Source: Candidatus Spongiihabitans thiooxidans (GTDB lineage Bacteria > Pseudomonadota > Gammaproteobacteria > Arenicellales > Poriferihabitantaceae). From it: a stretch of DNA of 47,691 nt. Each line of letters opens with the position of its first letter. Within the stretch, counting starts at the first letter, position 1. The notes beneath the pieces were generated by a model. It worked only from the letters and a program-made list of their open reading frames with translations. It had not been told where the DNA came from and did not search any database. Shown piece by piece: positions 22,518-31,587 of this stretch. A program made the position numbers and the translations under genes. The stretch covers positions 1 through 47,691 of the forward strand of contig LFLB01000028.1 in NCBI GenBank assembly GCA_001543005.1, given 5' to 3'.

Positions 22518-24168
22518 ACAGGTTTTCCTGGAAAGGGGAAACCCCGGTTCGAATCACCGTTTCGAGAAATGATTCATCAGCCTGACGCTGTTTCAGGTAG
22601 GTTTCTATAATATTCTCAATGGCATCCACCAATGCGGTTTTTGCTACTGAGGGGCCAAGTCTTTGACCGATTCGCGCATCGTTTTCGGCGGAACCGCCTA
22701 GTGTTAATTGATACCATTCCTCGCCTTTTTTATCCACGCCCAGTATTCCGATGTGTCCGGCATGGTGGTGTCCACAGGCATTCATGCACCCTGACATTTT
22801 AAGTTTGATGTCGCCAATTTGATAAAGCCGATCGAAATCAGCCATGCGGTCGCTGATTTCTTTGGCCAGCGAGAGCGTGCCGGCGTTTGCCAGAGAACAA
22901 AAATCCAATCCGGGACAGGCAATCATATCGGTTAGTTTGCCGATATTCGGTGTGGCCAGTTTAAGCTCGTTCAACTTGTGCCACACGGTAAATAAATCGC
23001 TACGTTTAACATAAGGCAGCACCAGGTTTTGCTCATGGGTTACCCGTATCTCGTCTTCACTGTAATCTCTGGTGATATGGGCGAGTTGTTCCATGATATC
23101 TGCGTCAAGGTCACCGGGCGCTTCGCCTTGCGCTTTTAACGAAACGTGGACCACGACATAGCTTGCTAAGGCATGTTCGGTATTGTTGTGCTTGCGCCAG
23201 TTCATAAAAGCAGGATTGGCGACTGGAATCAGGGTGTTGTCTGCATTGCGATCGCCCCCTAATTTCTTGGTGAAAAATGATTTGGCATGGTTGATTTGCC
23301 GGTTGGTCAATTCCGGGGTTAATGCGGGTGTGCCTTTTTTGGAAGCAGCCCAAGCCTGGTTAACCTTTTCAGAAAACTTTTCGATGCCCAGCGCATTAAC
23401 CAGAATTTTAATTCTGGCTTTATATTTATTATCCCGGCGACCATATTTGTTATATACCCGCATAATGGCTTGCAGATAACTCAGCAATTCTGAGGTCGGC
23501 AGGTCATCATGAATTAACTTGCCAATGACCGGGGTTCGACCCATTCCACCACCGACATAAATTTTAAAACGAACTTCGTTGTCGCTGTTTTTGACAATGC
23601 GAATGCCGATGTCATGAAACTGGACCGCCGCTCGATCATTCTTCGCGCCGGTCACTGCAAATTTGAATTTTCTGGGCAGCCAGTTAAATTCGGGGTGGAG
23701 GGTAGACCATTGTCGCAACAGTTCGCACCACGGTCGAGGATCTTCGTATTCGTCGCTGGATACGCCGGCCAGATGGTCGGAGGTTATATTTCTGATACAA
23801 CTTCCGCTGGTTTGGATAGCATGCATATCGACCTCAGCGAGTTCATGCAGAATTGCCGGAACATCATTGAGTTTGGGCCAATTGTATTGAATATTTTGGC
23901 GTGTCGTAAAATGCCCATAGCCTCTGTCGTATTTGCGGGCGATATGGGCGAGTTTGGCTAATTGCGCACTGTTCAGCTGACCATAGGGGATAGCAACCCG
24001 CAGCATGTGCGCGTGGCGTTGTTCGTACAGCCCATTTCGCAATCGAAGTTGGGTGAAGCGATCGCTATCCAGTGCGCCCGCATTGAAGCGGGTGACCTGG
24101 CCCTGAAATTGGCTGGCACGTTGATGCAGAAACTGTCTTTCCTGGTCGCTATATTGATACATGTTCAC
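22468..24168 (-). CDS. cysI: Sulfite/nitrite reductase hemoprotein, siroheme-[4Fe-4S]
   Basis: 566 residues, a single-chain ferredoxin-type or CysI-like enzyme. It reduces sulfite to sulfide by six electrons. Two ferrodoxin-like/siroheme halves are recognisable. The cluster and siroheme ligands are in ACPGLDFCSLA (Cys-x5-Cys) and KMSGCMNACGHHH (Cys-x3-Cys). The neighbours cysH and DUF934 favour sulfite over nitrite. The frame opens with GTG 24168 and ATG 24162; either could be the start. Confidence 0.93.
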   Translation of the reverse strand: MNMYQYSDQERQFLHQRASQFQGQVTRFNAGALDSDRFTQLRLRNGLYEQRHAHMLRVAIPYGQLNSAQLAKLAHIARKYDRGYGHFTTRQNIQYNWPKLNDVPAILHELAEVDMHAIQTSGSCIRNITSDHLAGVSSDEYEDPRPWCELLRQWSTLHPEFNWLPRKFKFAVTGAKNDRAAVQFHDIGIRIVKNSDNEVRFKIYVGGGMGRTPVIGKLIHDDLPTSELLSYLQAIMRVYNKYGRRDNKYKARIKILVNALGIEKFSEKVNQAWAASKKGTPALTPELTNRQINHAKSFFTKKLGGDRNADNTLIPVANPAFMNWRKHNNTEHALASYVVVHVSLKAQGEAPGDLDADIMEQLAHITRDYSEDEIRVTHEQNLVLPYVKRSDLFTVWHKLNELKLATPNIGKLTDMIACPGLDFCSLANAGTLSLAKEISDRMADFDRLYQIGDIKLKMSGCMNACGHHHAGHIGILGVDKKGEEWYQLTLGGSAENDARIGQRLGPSVAKTALVDAIENIIETYLKQRQADESFLETVIRTGVSPFQENLYANHKKSPDYRQSVAA

Positions 24169-24305
24169 TCACCATCTTAATCAAGCTGGAATTAATTTCG
24201 GAAAGGAAAGTGTAGAAAACTAATCGGGGATAAACAACACTAATTAGAAAATAATACTATTTATATGCTATATTATCAATTTACAGAGTATATATATCGT
24301 ATAAA
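24169..24305. promoter_or_regulatory. AT-rich divergent control region between cysI and the Lrp-type gene
   Basis: 137 bp, very A/T-rich (for example 24236-24305), with TATATT/TATATA stretches that could serve as -10 boxes for either gene. The divergent layout suggests that the Lrp-type protein controls cysI and itself. No specific operator can be pinned down. Confidence 0.4.
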
Positions 24306-24779
24306 GTGAAAAAATTAGAAAAAAATACTATAGACAAGGTAGATCGTAAAATTTTGTATTATCTACAACGAGATGCCAGTATGACTATCAAGGAGATTGC
24401 CGAGCAAGTTCATCTGTCCCCGACGCCTTGTTGGAAACGGATTCAACGTATGCAACAGCAGGGAATCATTCGCGCGCGAGTGGCACTGCTTGATCCAGTG
24501 AAAGTGGATGCCGGGGTCACGGTTTTTATTGCCGTCATGACCGACCAGCACAATACCGCATGGAGCGAGAAATTTGCATTTGAAATGTCCTCGATTCCAG
24601 AAATCATGGAAATCTATCGTATGAGCGGCGAAGTGGATTACCTGCTGCGGGCGGTGGTGTCGGATATTCCAGCCTTTGACGATCTCTACAAGAAAATAAT
24701 CGACCGCCTCGCGCTATCCAATGTGACCTCGACATTTGCCATGGAACAAATAAAATACACCACTGCGCTGCCGGTGTGA
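24306..24779 (+). CDS. Lrp/AsnC family transcriptional regulator
   Basis: 157 residues from GTG 24306. The N-terminal winged helix-turn-helix is DRKILYYLQRDASMTIKEIAEQVHLSPTPCWKRIQRMQ in pattern, and a C-terminal RAM/AsnC ligand-binding domain follows (IYRMSGEVDYLLRAVVSDI). Such proteins are octameric amino-acid-responsive regulators. It is divergent from the cysI-DUF934-cysH operon, so control of sulfur assimilation in response to an amino acid such as cysteine is plausible but inferred. Confidence 0.9.
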   Translation: MKKLEKNTIDKVDRKILYYLQRDASMTIKEIAEQVHLSPTPCWKRIQRMQQQGIIRARVALLDPVKVDAGVTVFIAVMTDQHNTAWSEKFAFEMSSIPEIMEIYRMSGEVDYLLRAVVSDIPAFDDLYKKIIDRLALSNVTSTFAMEQIKYTTALPV

Positions 24780-24794
24780 TTGTTTGATTCAAGT

Positions 24795-24873
24795 GGATTC
24801 TCGGCGGATTTTCGGCAAGAAACAGGGATTTGATGTCGGTTATAAATTTCTATAAAATACGGTAAAATTCGGT
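24795..24873. repeat. Two short tandem duplications upstream of aroQ
   Basis: ggattctcggc/ggattttcggc (11 bp x2) occurs at 24795-24816 and aaaatacggt/aaaattcggt (10 bp x2) at 24854-24873, both with one mismatch. Confidence 0.75.
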
Positions 24874-24945
24874 GAACCTCGCCGAACTGGACTGTAAATC
24901 ATAATTTTGAGATAATCTCGGCTGAAACCAATATAATCTGACACC

Positions 24946-25392
24946 ATGGCTAAATTTCTCGTGCTTCACGGACCAAATTTGAATCTGCTGGGAGACCGGC
25001 AGCCGGAGCACTACGGCCGTGTCAGCTTGAAGGAAATAAATGACAATCTTGCCCGATTGATCGAAGCCGATGATCATGAACTGGAGTGCAAGCAGAGTAA
25101 CGCCGAAAACCAATTAGTGGATTGGATTCAACAGGCCGCAAACCAGAATGTAGATTTTATTATTATCAATCCAGCGGCGTTTACCCACACCAGTGTGGCC
25201 ATGCGCGACGCGCTGTCGGCGGTAGGGATTCCGTTTATTGAAGTTCACTTATCAAACGTGTATGCGCGCGAGCCGTTTCGTCGTACATCTTATTTTTCAG
25301 ATATCGCGGAAGGTGTGATTGCCGGGCTTGGCGCCCGCGGATATGAATTCGCTTATCGGTCCGCCGCCGCTCTGCTGGCGGCTCAATCCTGA
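24946..25392 (+). CDS. aroQ: Type II 3-dehydroquinate dehydratase
   Basis: 148 residues, the usual size. It converts 3-dehydroquinate to 3-dehydroshikimate in the shikimate pathway. Family blocks are [19 protein letters not shown] with the catalytic Tyr, [17 protein letters not shown], and [20 protein letters not shown] with the catalytic His/Arg region. aroQ-accB-accC is a classic conserved order in gammaproteobacteria. Confidence 0.97.
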   Translation: MAKFLVLHGPNLNLLGDRQPEHYGRVSLKEINDNLARLIEADDHELECKQSNAENQLVDWIQQAANQNVDFIIINPAAFTHTSVAMRDALSAVGIPFIEVHLSNVYAREPFRRTSYFSDIAEGVIAGLGARGYEFAYRSAAALLAAQS

Positions 25393-25467
25393 TCAGCAGG
25401 CATGATTATGTGTACCACAAAAACCAGTCTGCAAATAAACCCGCGGAAATAGGCACAGGAGGGTATT

Positions 25468-25938
25468 TTGGATTTAAGAAAGGTTAAAAAGTTGATTGAA
25501 TTGCTGGAGTCGTCGGCACTGGTGGAAATGGAAATTACTGAAGGAGATAGTACGATTCGATTGAGCAGAGCGGCATATTTCCCAACGGCGGCGGCGCAAC
25601 CACACCCTGCTGCCGTGCAGATTACGACCGATCGGGTTATCGCCGATCAGCCAGCCGGCGCGCGTCAGGATATTGAGACCGGGCCGTCTCAGGTTGAAAT
25701 CATCGGTAGTGCGGTTAAATCCCCTATGGTCGGCACATTTTACGAATCCGCTTCACCGGATTCGGAGCCTTATGTCACTATCGGCTCCGTTATTAAACCC
25801 GGGGATGTCCTGTGCATCATCGAAGCAATGAAAACTTTTAACCAGTTGGAAGCGGATATTGCCGGGACTATCAAAGCAATCTACAAATTTAGTGGTGACC
25901 CGGTTGAGTTTGGCGAACTGTTATTTTTAATAGAATAA
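25468..25938 (+). CDS. accB: Biotin carboxyl carrier protein of acetyl-CoA carboxylase
   Basis: 156 residues from TTG 25468, with a strong AGGAGGG site at 25457-25463. The N-terminal helix (DLRKVKKLIELLESSALVEMEI) and a Pro/Ala/Gln-rich linker lead to the C-terminal biotinyl domain. The biotinylated lysine is Lys122 in EAMKTFNQ, where E. coli has EAMKMMNQ. KSPMVGTFYESASPD is the protruding-thumb region. It carries carboxybiotin between AccC and AccAD. Confidence 0.96.
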   Translation: MDLRKVKKLIELLESSALVEMEITEGDSTIRLSRAAYFPTAAAQPHPAAVQITTDRVIADQPAGARQDIETGPSQVEIIGSAVKSPMVGTFYESASPDSEPYVTIGSVIKPGDVLCIIEAMKTFNQLEADIAGTIKAIYKFSGDPVEFGELLFLIE

Positions 25939-25959
25939 TCTAAAAGTGCACCTCATAAT

Positions 25960-25994
25960 CAATCAGGCATGACCAATCAGGCATGACCAATCAG
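25960..25994. repeat. 14-bp tandem duplication (2.5 copies) at the accC start
   Basis: caatcaggcatgac occurs at 25960-25973 and 25974-25987, with a third partial copy caatcag after it. Copy 1 contains an ATG at 25969 that opens a 5-codon ORF (MTNQA) whose TGA overlaps the accC ATG at 25983. Confidence 0.92.
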
Positions 25995-27344
25995 ATCAAG
26001 AAGCTGGTTATAGCGAACCGTGGTGAAATTGCACTACGGATTTTACGCGCTTGCCGTCAATTGGAAATTCTAACTGTGGCACTGTATTCCGAAGCGGATC
26101 GCGATTCAAAATATGTTCGCCTGGCCGATGAATCGGTTTGCATCGGCCCGCCGCCGGCCGCGGAAAGTTACTTGAATATTGCTTCGGTAATTGCCGCGGC
26201 TGAGGTTACCCAGGCGAATGCAGTTCATCCAGGCTATGGATTTCTTTCCGAAAATGCTGACTTTGCAGAACAAGTCGAACAAAGCGGATTTATTTTTGTA
26301 GGGCCTAGTGCAAAAACTATTCGCACAATGGGCGACAAAATTTCAGCCATTGCCACTATGCGCGCCGCAGGTGTGCCGTGTGTTCCTGGTTCTGATGGGC
26401 CGATACCGGAGGGTACTGATGAAATTATCAAGGTCGCCAGAAAAATTGGTTTTCCGCTAATGATAAAAGCCAGCGGTGGCGGCGGCGGTAAGGGTATGCG
26501 GGTGGTGCGTAGAGAAGCCGAGTTATTGGAATCAATTCATACCACCAGAAAAGAAGCGCAAGCGGCCTTTGGAAACGGTGTTTTGTATATGGAGAGGTTT
26601 CTGGAAAAACCCAGGCATATAGAATTTCAGGTGCTTGCGGACACCTTCGGTAACGTAATTCATCTCGGCGATCGAGATTGTTCCATGCAAAGGCGTCATC
26701 AAAAAGTCATAGAAGAAGCGCCGGCACCGGGAGTAACCGACCAACAACGCAATGAAATGGGTTGGTGTTGTGTGCAAGCATGTATGAAAATTGGATATCG
26801 GGGCGTGGGCACCTTTGAATTTCTTTACCAAGAGGGGGAATTCTTCTTTATCGAAATGAATACGCGCATCCAGGTGGAACATCCGGTTACCGAAATGATT
26901 ACCGGTATAGATCTTTTACAGGAACAAATCCGTGTTGCGGACGGCGAGAAACTTAGATTTACCCAAGCAGATATCCATTTCCGCGGACATGCTTTTGAAT
27001 GTCGAATCAATGCGGAAGACCCAAAAACGTTTTTGCCCTGTCCGGGTCGAATTTCCCAGTACCATATGGCGGGCGGTCCAGGGGTTCGGATTGATTCTCA
27101 TGTTTACAGCAATTATTCAGTGCCGCCTTATTATGACTCTATGATTGGGAAAATTATTACCCATGGTATGCATCGCAACGAGGCACTGGCTCGAATGAGC
27201 GGCGCCTTGCAGGAGATGGTGATAGACGGAATTAAAACAAACTTGCCGCTACATCGTGAATTGGTTCAGGATTCCGAATTTATCAAAGGCGGATGTGACA
27301 TACATTACCTTGAAAAAACCCTGTTGAAAAAACTGGAGCAATAA
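25983..27344 (+). CDS. accC: Acetyl-CoA carboxylase biotin carboxylase subunit
   Basis: 453 residues. It carboxylates biotin on AccB with ATP and bicarbonate. The ATP-grasp enzyme starts [20 protein letters not shown]. The Gly-rich ATP loop is [12 protein letters not shown], catalytic blocks are [16 protein letters not shown] ([18 protein letters not shown]) and [14 protein letters not shown], and RINAEDP follows. ATG 25983 is used because the earlier ATG at 25969 meets a stop after five codons. Confidence 0.97.
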   Translation: MTNQIKKLVIANRGEIALRILRACRQLEILTVALYSEADRDSKYVRLADESVCIGPPPAAESYLNIASVIAAAEVTQANAVHPGYGFLSENADFAEQVEQSGFIFVGPSAKTIRTMGDKISAIATMRAAGVPCVPGSDGPIPEGTDEIIKVARKIGFPLMIKASGGGGGKGMRVVRREAELLESIHTTRKEAQAAFGNGVLYMERFLEKPRHIEFQVLADTFGNVIHLGDRDCSMQRRHQKVIEEAPAPGVTDQQRNEMGWCCVQACMKIGYRGVGTFEFLYQEGEFFFIEMNTRIQVEHPVTEMITGIDLLQEQIRVADGEKLRFTQADIHFRGHAFECRINAEDPKTFLPCPGRISQYHMAGGPGVRIDSHVYSNYSVPPYYDSMIGKIITHGMHRNEALARMSGALQEMVIDGIKTNLPLHRELVQDSEFIKGGCDIHYLEKTLLKKLEQ

Positions 27345-27351
27345 ATATCTG

Positions 27352-28572
27352 GTGAATAATCGATTGAACAGTCGCTATTGTGGTTGCCCGAAATGTGATG
27401 CAGTTTTTATCATGACAGATGAAAAACGCCATCAATATGCTGGAATGGTCAGATGTGGAGCATGTCAGGAAGCTTTTGATGCCAATACTAACCTGATGCA
27501 AAAAACCGATAACGGTTTTGTTCCGGTCGGGCCGGAGGAGCGGTTTCATGAAGAAGTTAATTCTCCACCCATGAGTCGCAATGACGGTGGAGAATCGGGG
27601 GAAAAATCCCATCCTTCGCAATTGAATATAAAACACGCTGAAAATGAGATTGAAGGTATTGAAATTAGTGAAGTAAAGAATCCATTTGAACATCGCGTGA
27701 CCGATTCAATCGATGATCATGCCGACAAACAAGACCATGGCCAATTGAGTGAGTCATACGAAAACGACGGTGACTTTAAAGCACCAACCATTGGACCCGT
27801 GGATTTTGATTCTGACCGGGAGGGCACACCCGAACAAGTGTATTCGTATGACTCGCCGACCGAAGTACACCAGGTTGAGTCCAATGGCCGGCCCGAGGAC
27901 ATGTACCATAAAGAATTTGAATTCATCGATCTGGAAATTGATAATCCCAAAGATGTTGAACAAGAATCGTTAGGCTCATCGGTGAGTTCGCCGTCTCAAA
28001 ATTCGACCCCGGAGGCGGCGACTCTGGGTAAAATGAGCAACAATGGAGTCGCTCAATACATCAACGACAATACCAACCCATTTGCGACTTTTATCTGGTT
28101 GATAGTAATCACAGGTTTTGTATTTTTACTGGGTATGCAGGTTAAGTATTTCTTCGTAGAGCGCTATGCCCAGGACCAGACATACCGTAAATACCTTACT
28201 GGGTTTTGTAAAATTGCCGGGTGTGATCTGCCACCTCGTCAAGCCCCTTTTCAATTCACGCTGACCCATACCCGGATTGCTCTCCATCCCACCGAACCTG
28301 GTGCCTTGAGAGTTACCGTGAAGTTGATTAATGAAGCCAAATTTGCCCAACCTTATCCCTACTTACAGTTAACACTTACCGACCGTGCCGGTCGGGTAGT
28401 CGGCCGGCGAACATTTTCTCCTGAGCTGTATTTGGCCAATGGCCATAACAATGCGAGCGGCAATATGGTTGGTCAAGGTGAACTTGCTTCAATTGTTTTT
28501 AACCTTGCGCGACCACACGAAAAGGCAGTTGGATTTGTAGTAGATATTGTGACCGAATCAGTATCGTCATAA
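27352..28572 (+). CDS. Zinc-ribbon / DUF3426 single-pass membrane protein
   Basis: 406 residues from GTG 27352. The N-terminal MJ0042-type zinc ribbon has two CxxC pairs (CGCPKC and CGAC). A long acidic, low-complexity linker (about 60-235) is probably disordered. One transmembrane helix follows at about 244-266 (FIWLIVITGFVFLLGMQV). The C-terminal DUF3426 domain includes RQAPFQFTLTHTRIALHP, LTLTDRAGRVVGRRTFSPELYL and GQGELASIVF. The family often follows accC or prmA in gammaproteobacteria; its function is unknown. Confidence 0.85.
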   Translation: MNNRLNSRYCGCPKCDAVFIMTDEKRHQYAGMVRCGACQEAFDANTNLMQKTDNGFVPVGPEERFHEEVNSPPMSRNDGGESGEKSHPSQLNIKHAENEIEGIEISEVKNPFEHRVTDSIDDHADKQDHGQLSESYENDGDFKAPTIGPVDFDSDREGTPEQVYSYDSPTEVHQVESNGRPEDMYHKEFEFIDLEIDNPKDVEQESLGSSVSSPSQNSTPEAATLGKMSNNGVAQYINDNTNPFATFIWLIVITGFVFLLGMQVKYFFVERYAQDQTYRKYLTGFCKIAGCDLPPRQAPFQFTLTHTRIALHPTEPGALRVTVKLINEAKFAQPYPYLQLTLTDRAGRVVGRRTFSPELYLANGHNNASGNMVGQGELASIVFNLARPHEKAVGFVVDIVTESVSS

Positions 28573-28722
28573 ACCCAGATTGTTTTGACCAAATTTTATC
28601 TATTGGTTTAATGCCGTGTTGCCAAGAAAATTATATTCTCCCTGACAATGTATCTGGAGTACCTATTGGCGCGCCCTGATATTCGGGACTGGTGCCGCCC
28701 ATTTTAAGACTGGAACAATCCT

Positions 28723-30381
28723 ATGACACACCCCGTTGAACGTGCGCTGATTAGCGTTTCTGACAAGCGTGAAATCATGGAATTTGCCAGTGCCCTGAGC
28801 CGGTTTGAAATTGAAATTATATCAACCGGCGGGACTGCAAGGTTGTTATCGGGCCACGGCATTGCCGTTATAGAGATCAGCGACCATACTGGATTTCCCG
28901 AAATTATGGATGGTCGGGTCAAAACCTTGCATCCGAAAATTCATGGCGGCATATTGGGTAGGCGGGAAAAAGACAGCGAAGTCATGCAGTCGCATCAAAT
29001 TGCACCGATTGATTTAGTGGTGGTCAACTTGTATCCATTTCAACAAACCATCGCCAAATCGGAATGCACACTGGATTTAGCCATCGAAAACATCGACATC
29101 GGTGGCCCCGCCATGTTAAGAGCGGCGGCGAAAAATTATGCCGAGGTAACGGTGGTCGTGGATGTAGGCGATTATGCGAGAGTCTTGTCCGAACTCGAAA
29201 GCAACCAGGGCAAAATTTCCACAGCGCTACGATTCGATTTAGCCGTGAAAGCCTTTGAACACACCGCCGCATATGACGGCTTGGTCGCAAACTATCTGGG
29301 AAAGTGGGTTGAGGATAGTGCGGACACTAAATTTTCAGGCGAATTGCCAGGTAAATTGCCAGATAAATTTCCGCACGCCTGCTTTCCCAGAACCTTCAGC
29401 GGTCAATATACCAAAAAACAAGCAATGCGCTATGGGGAAAACCCGCATCAACGGGCGGCATTTTATGTCGAAACGGAGACCGGTACCGAGCCTCTTAACC
29501 CGAGCGCGCCGAGTGTATCGAGCGCAATTCAGCTTCAGGGAAAGGAGATGTCCTATAACAACATAGCGGATGCCGACACGGCGATAGAATGCGTTAAACA
29601 ATTTGCGGGTAGTGCCGCTTGTGTCATCGTCAAACACGCAAATCCGTGCGGTGTTGCCATCGCTGATAATCAACGACTTGCTTATCAGCGAGCATATAGC
29701 ACGGATACGGAATCCGCTTTCGGTGGTATCATCGCATTTAATTCGACCCTGGAAGCGGAAACGGTAAAGATAATCATTGCCCGGCAATTTGTTGAAGTCA
29801 TCGTTGCCCCTGAAATATCCAGAGAGGCACGCGACCTGCTGGCGGAAAAACAAAACCTGCGAGTGCTTGAAACCGGGGACTGGGATAACGTGGCATCGGA
29901 TAGCACGGCATTTGGCAGTGAGCAGTTGGATTTTAAAAAAGTGAACGGCGGGCTCCTGATTCAGGAGAAGGACGTTAAACTTTTTGATGCATTGGATTTG
30001 GTTACAAACCGTTCACCCAGTGACACGGAAATGCAGGATTTATTGTTTGCCTGGAAAGTTGCAAAATTTGTCAAATCCAATGCAATAATTTACGCATCGA
30101 ATCAAATGACCGTCGGTATCGGCGCCGGACAAATGAGTCGGGTGAATTCGGCGCGGATAGCGGCGATTAAAGCGCAACACGCTGGACTCAAAGTTAAAAA
30201 TGCAGTCATGGCGTCGGATGCATTTTTCCCCTTTCGAGATGGTCTCGATAATGCCGCATCGGTGGGCATCAGGGCGGTTATTCAGCCCGGAGGTTCCAGG
30301 CGCGATGATGAAGTCATTGCGGCTGCGAACGAACATGATATGGCAATGATTTATACCGGAATGCGACATTTCAGGCATTAA
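28723..30381 (+). CDS. purH: Bifunctional AICAR transformylase / IMP cyclohydrolase
   Basis: 552 residues. It performs the last two steps of IMP synthesis. The N-terminal MGS-like cyclohydrolase domain starts [17 protein letters not shown] and contains [10 protein letters not shown] and [13 protein letters not shown]. The C-terminal transformylase carries [24 protein letters not shown] with its catalytic Lys-His, and [18 protein letters not shown] 12-bp in-frame triplication ([12 protein letters not shown], 206-217) lies in the linker between domains. It is followed by a DUF2628-like gene and purD. Confidence 0.97.
   Translation: MTHPVERALISVSDKREIMEFASALSRFEIEIISTGGTARLLSGHGIAVIEISDHTGFPEIMDGRVKTLHPKIHGGILGRREKDSEVMQSHQIAPIDLVVVNLYPFQQTIAKSECTLDLAIENIDIGGPAMLRAAAKNYAEVTVVVDVGDYARVLSELESNQGKISTALRFDLAVKAFEHTAAYDGLVANYLGKWVEDSADTKFSGELPGKLPDKFPHACFPRTFSGQYTKKQAMRYGENPHQRAAFYVETETGTEPLNPSAPSVSSAIQLQGKEMSYNNIADADTAIECVKQFAGSAACVIVKHANPCGVAIADNQRLAYQRAYSTDTESAFGGIIAFNSTLEAETVKIIIARQFVEVIVAPEISREARDLLAEKQNLRVLETGDWDNVASDSTAFGSEQLDFKKVNGGLLIQEKDVKLFDALDLVTNRSPSDTEMQDLLFAWKVAKFVKSNAIIYASNQMTVGIGAGQMSRVNSARIAAIKAQHAGLKVKNAVMASDAFFPFRDGLDNAASVGIRAVIQPGGSRRDDEVIAAANEHDMAMIYTGMRHFRH
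29338..29373. repeat. In-frame 12-bp x3 tandem repeat inside purH
   Basis: The units encode GELP, GKLP and DKFP in the interdomain linker, where length change is tolerated. Confidence 0.85.
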
Positions 30382-30394
30382 CTTAGGCATTAAC
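30373..30394. repeat. 12-bp-period duplication of the purH stop
   Basis: aggcattaac occurs at 30373-30382 and again at 30385-30394, repeating the codons for the last residue and the TAA. Confidence 0.8.
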
Positions 30395-30409
30395 CAGAAA
30401 GAGGAGCAA

Positions 30410-31552
30410 GTGGCATCACTATCAAAGTATCGGGTGATACTCAGCGGCAACATTATGCCTGAATACGATCGCCGAGAGGTTGTCCAGGGACTTGCGAACT
30501 TGTTTAACTCGCGGACCAGCACCATGGAGAATTTATTGAAGGGAAATTCAGTGTCGCTAAAAAAACAATACGACAAAGATCAGGCGGAAATAATTTGCAA
30601 AAATATCCGCAATGTCGGCGCACAATGCTCAATAGAGGAAATTTATGAAACTGAAATTACAACAGAATCAACCGCAGACGAGACATCGGCCAGCGACGAG
30701 GAGCCGCGGCAATCAAACAAGAACCCGCAGTCAATCAAGGAAAAACTCCAGATCTTGCTGATACGGTTTGTCAAAAGTAATACGGACTATTATCGACAGC
30801 AGTTCAGTAAATTCGGCAATCCCCTCAAACCTGCATTTAAAATTACCTGGCATTGGCCCGCATTTTTCTATTTCTTTTTTTGGGCACTTTATCGAAAAAT
30901 GTGGCGATGGGCGATAATCCATGCGCTTGGCGGGGTCGGGTTGATGTTATGGGTAAGCCCTGGTTTCGTTTACCTTGTTTGGGTATTTATATGGCCCTTG
31001 CTTGCTAATTATTTATATTTTAGAGTGGCGGCAACTGCCGTCAACCAGGTCATGGAAGATCCACAGGCCGAGCAACATTATTTAGATAAGGGCGGGGTCA
31101 GCAAACGGGCGGTTTGGGGTGGTATCTTAATTGCCATGGTTTCAGTCATGTTGGTCAGCCATTATGCGACCACCCGATTTCTGGCGGAATATGGTGAGCA
31201 AATCAAAGATGTATTGCCAGGTTCGGGAACCCAGATTCGGGGAGATGGTTCGATTCTTAAAGACGTTGCTGATAAATCAAGACTCGCCCGGACTTCCCTG
31301 ATTTTAAGTAGCCTGGCGACATCGTTTAAAATTTTGCTGCTGACCGATAACGCCCGACACACTCAGTCGACACAGACGCAACCGGTTATTTCAATCTTCA
31401 TTGAACGACTCAATGCAGGCGGAATCAACGATGGGTGGGGTAGCGAAATTCGTATTGAGGAGCAAGTCGATAGGTATGTTTTAATTTCTGCTGGACCAGA
31501 CCAGATTTTCAAAACCGACGATGATGTTCTTCAGCCAATAATTATTCCATGA
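30410..31552 (+). CDS. DUF2628-like membrane protein
   Basis: 380 residues from GTG 30410, with a strong GAGGAG site at 30401-30406. The N-terminal soluble domain (SKYRVILSGNIMPEYDRREV...CSIEEI) looks like a small ligand- or peptide-binding domain found ahead of membrane regions in related proteins. The central part (about 130-230) has FFYFFFWALYRKMWRWA and two more hydrophobic stretches, typical of DUF2628. Another membrane segment sits near 235-255. The C-terminal domain of about 100 residues resembles type II pseudopilin-like ends (INDGWGSEIRIEE, SAGPDQIFKTDDDV), a GxDG..TDDD pattern. Function is unknown. Confidence 0.7.
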   Translation: MASLSKYRVILSGNIMPEYDRREVVQGLANLFNSRTSTMENLLKGNSVSLKKQYDKDQAEIICKNIRNVGAQCSIEEIYETEITTESTADETSASDEEPRQSNKNPQSIKEKLQILLIRFVKSNTDYYRQQFSKFGNPLKPAFKITWHWPAFFYFFFWALYRKMWRWAIIHALGGVGLMLWVSPGFVYLVWVFIWPLLANYLYFRVAATAVNQVMEDPQAEQHYLDKGGVSKRAVWGGILIAMVSVMLVSHYATTRFLAEYGEQIKDVLPGSGTQIRGDGSILKDVADKSRLARTSLILSSLATSFKILLLTDNARHTQSTQTQPVISIFIERLNAGGINDGWGSEIRIEEQVDRYVLISAGPDQIFKTDDDVLQPIIIP

Positions 31553-31587
31553 TTGGCTCTGCTTGGGCCTGATTAGGGGCGAATAAA

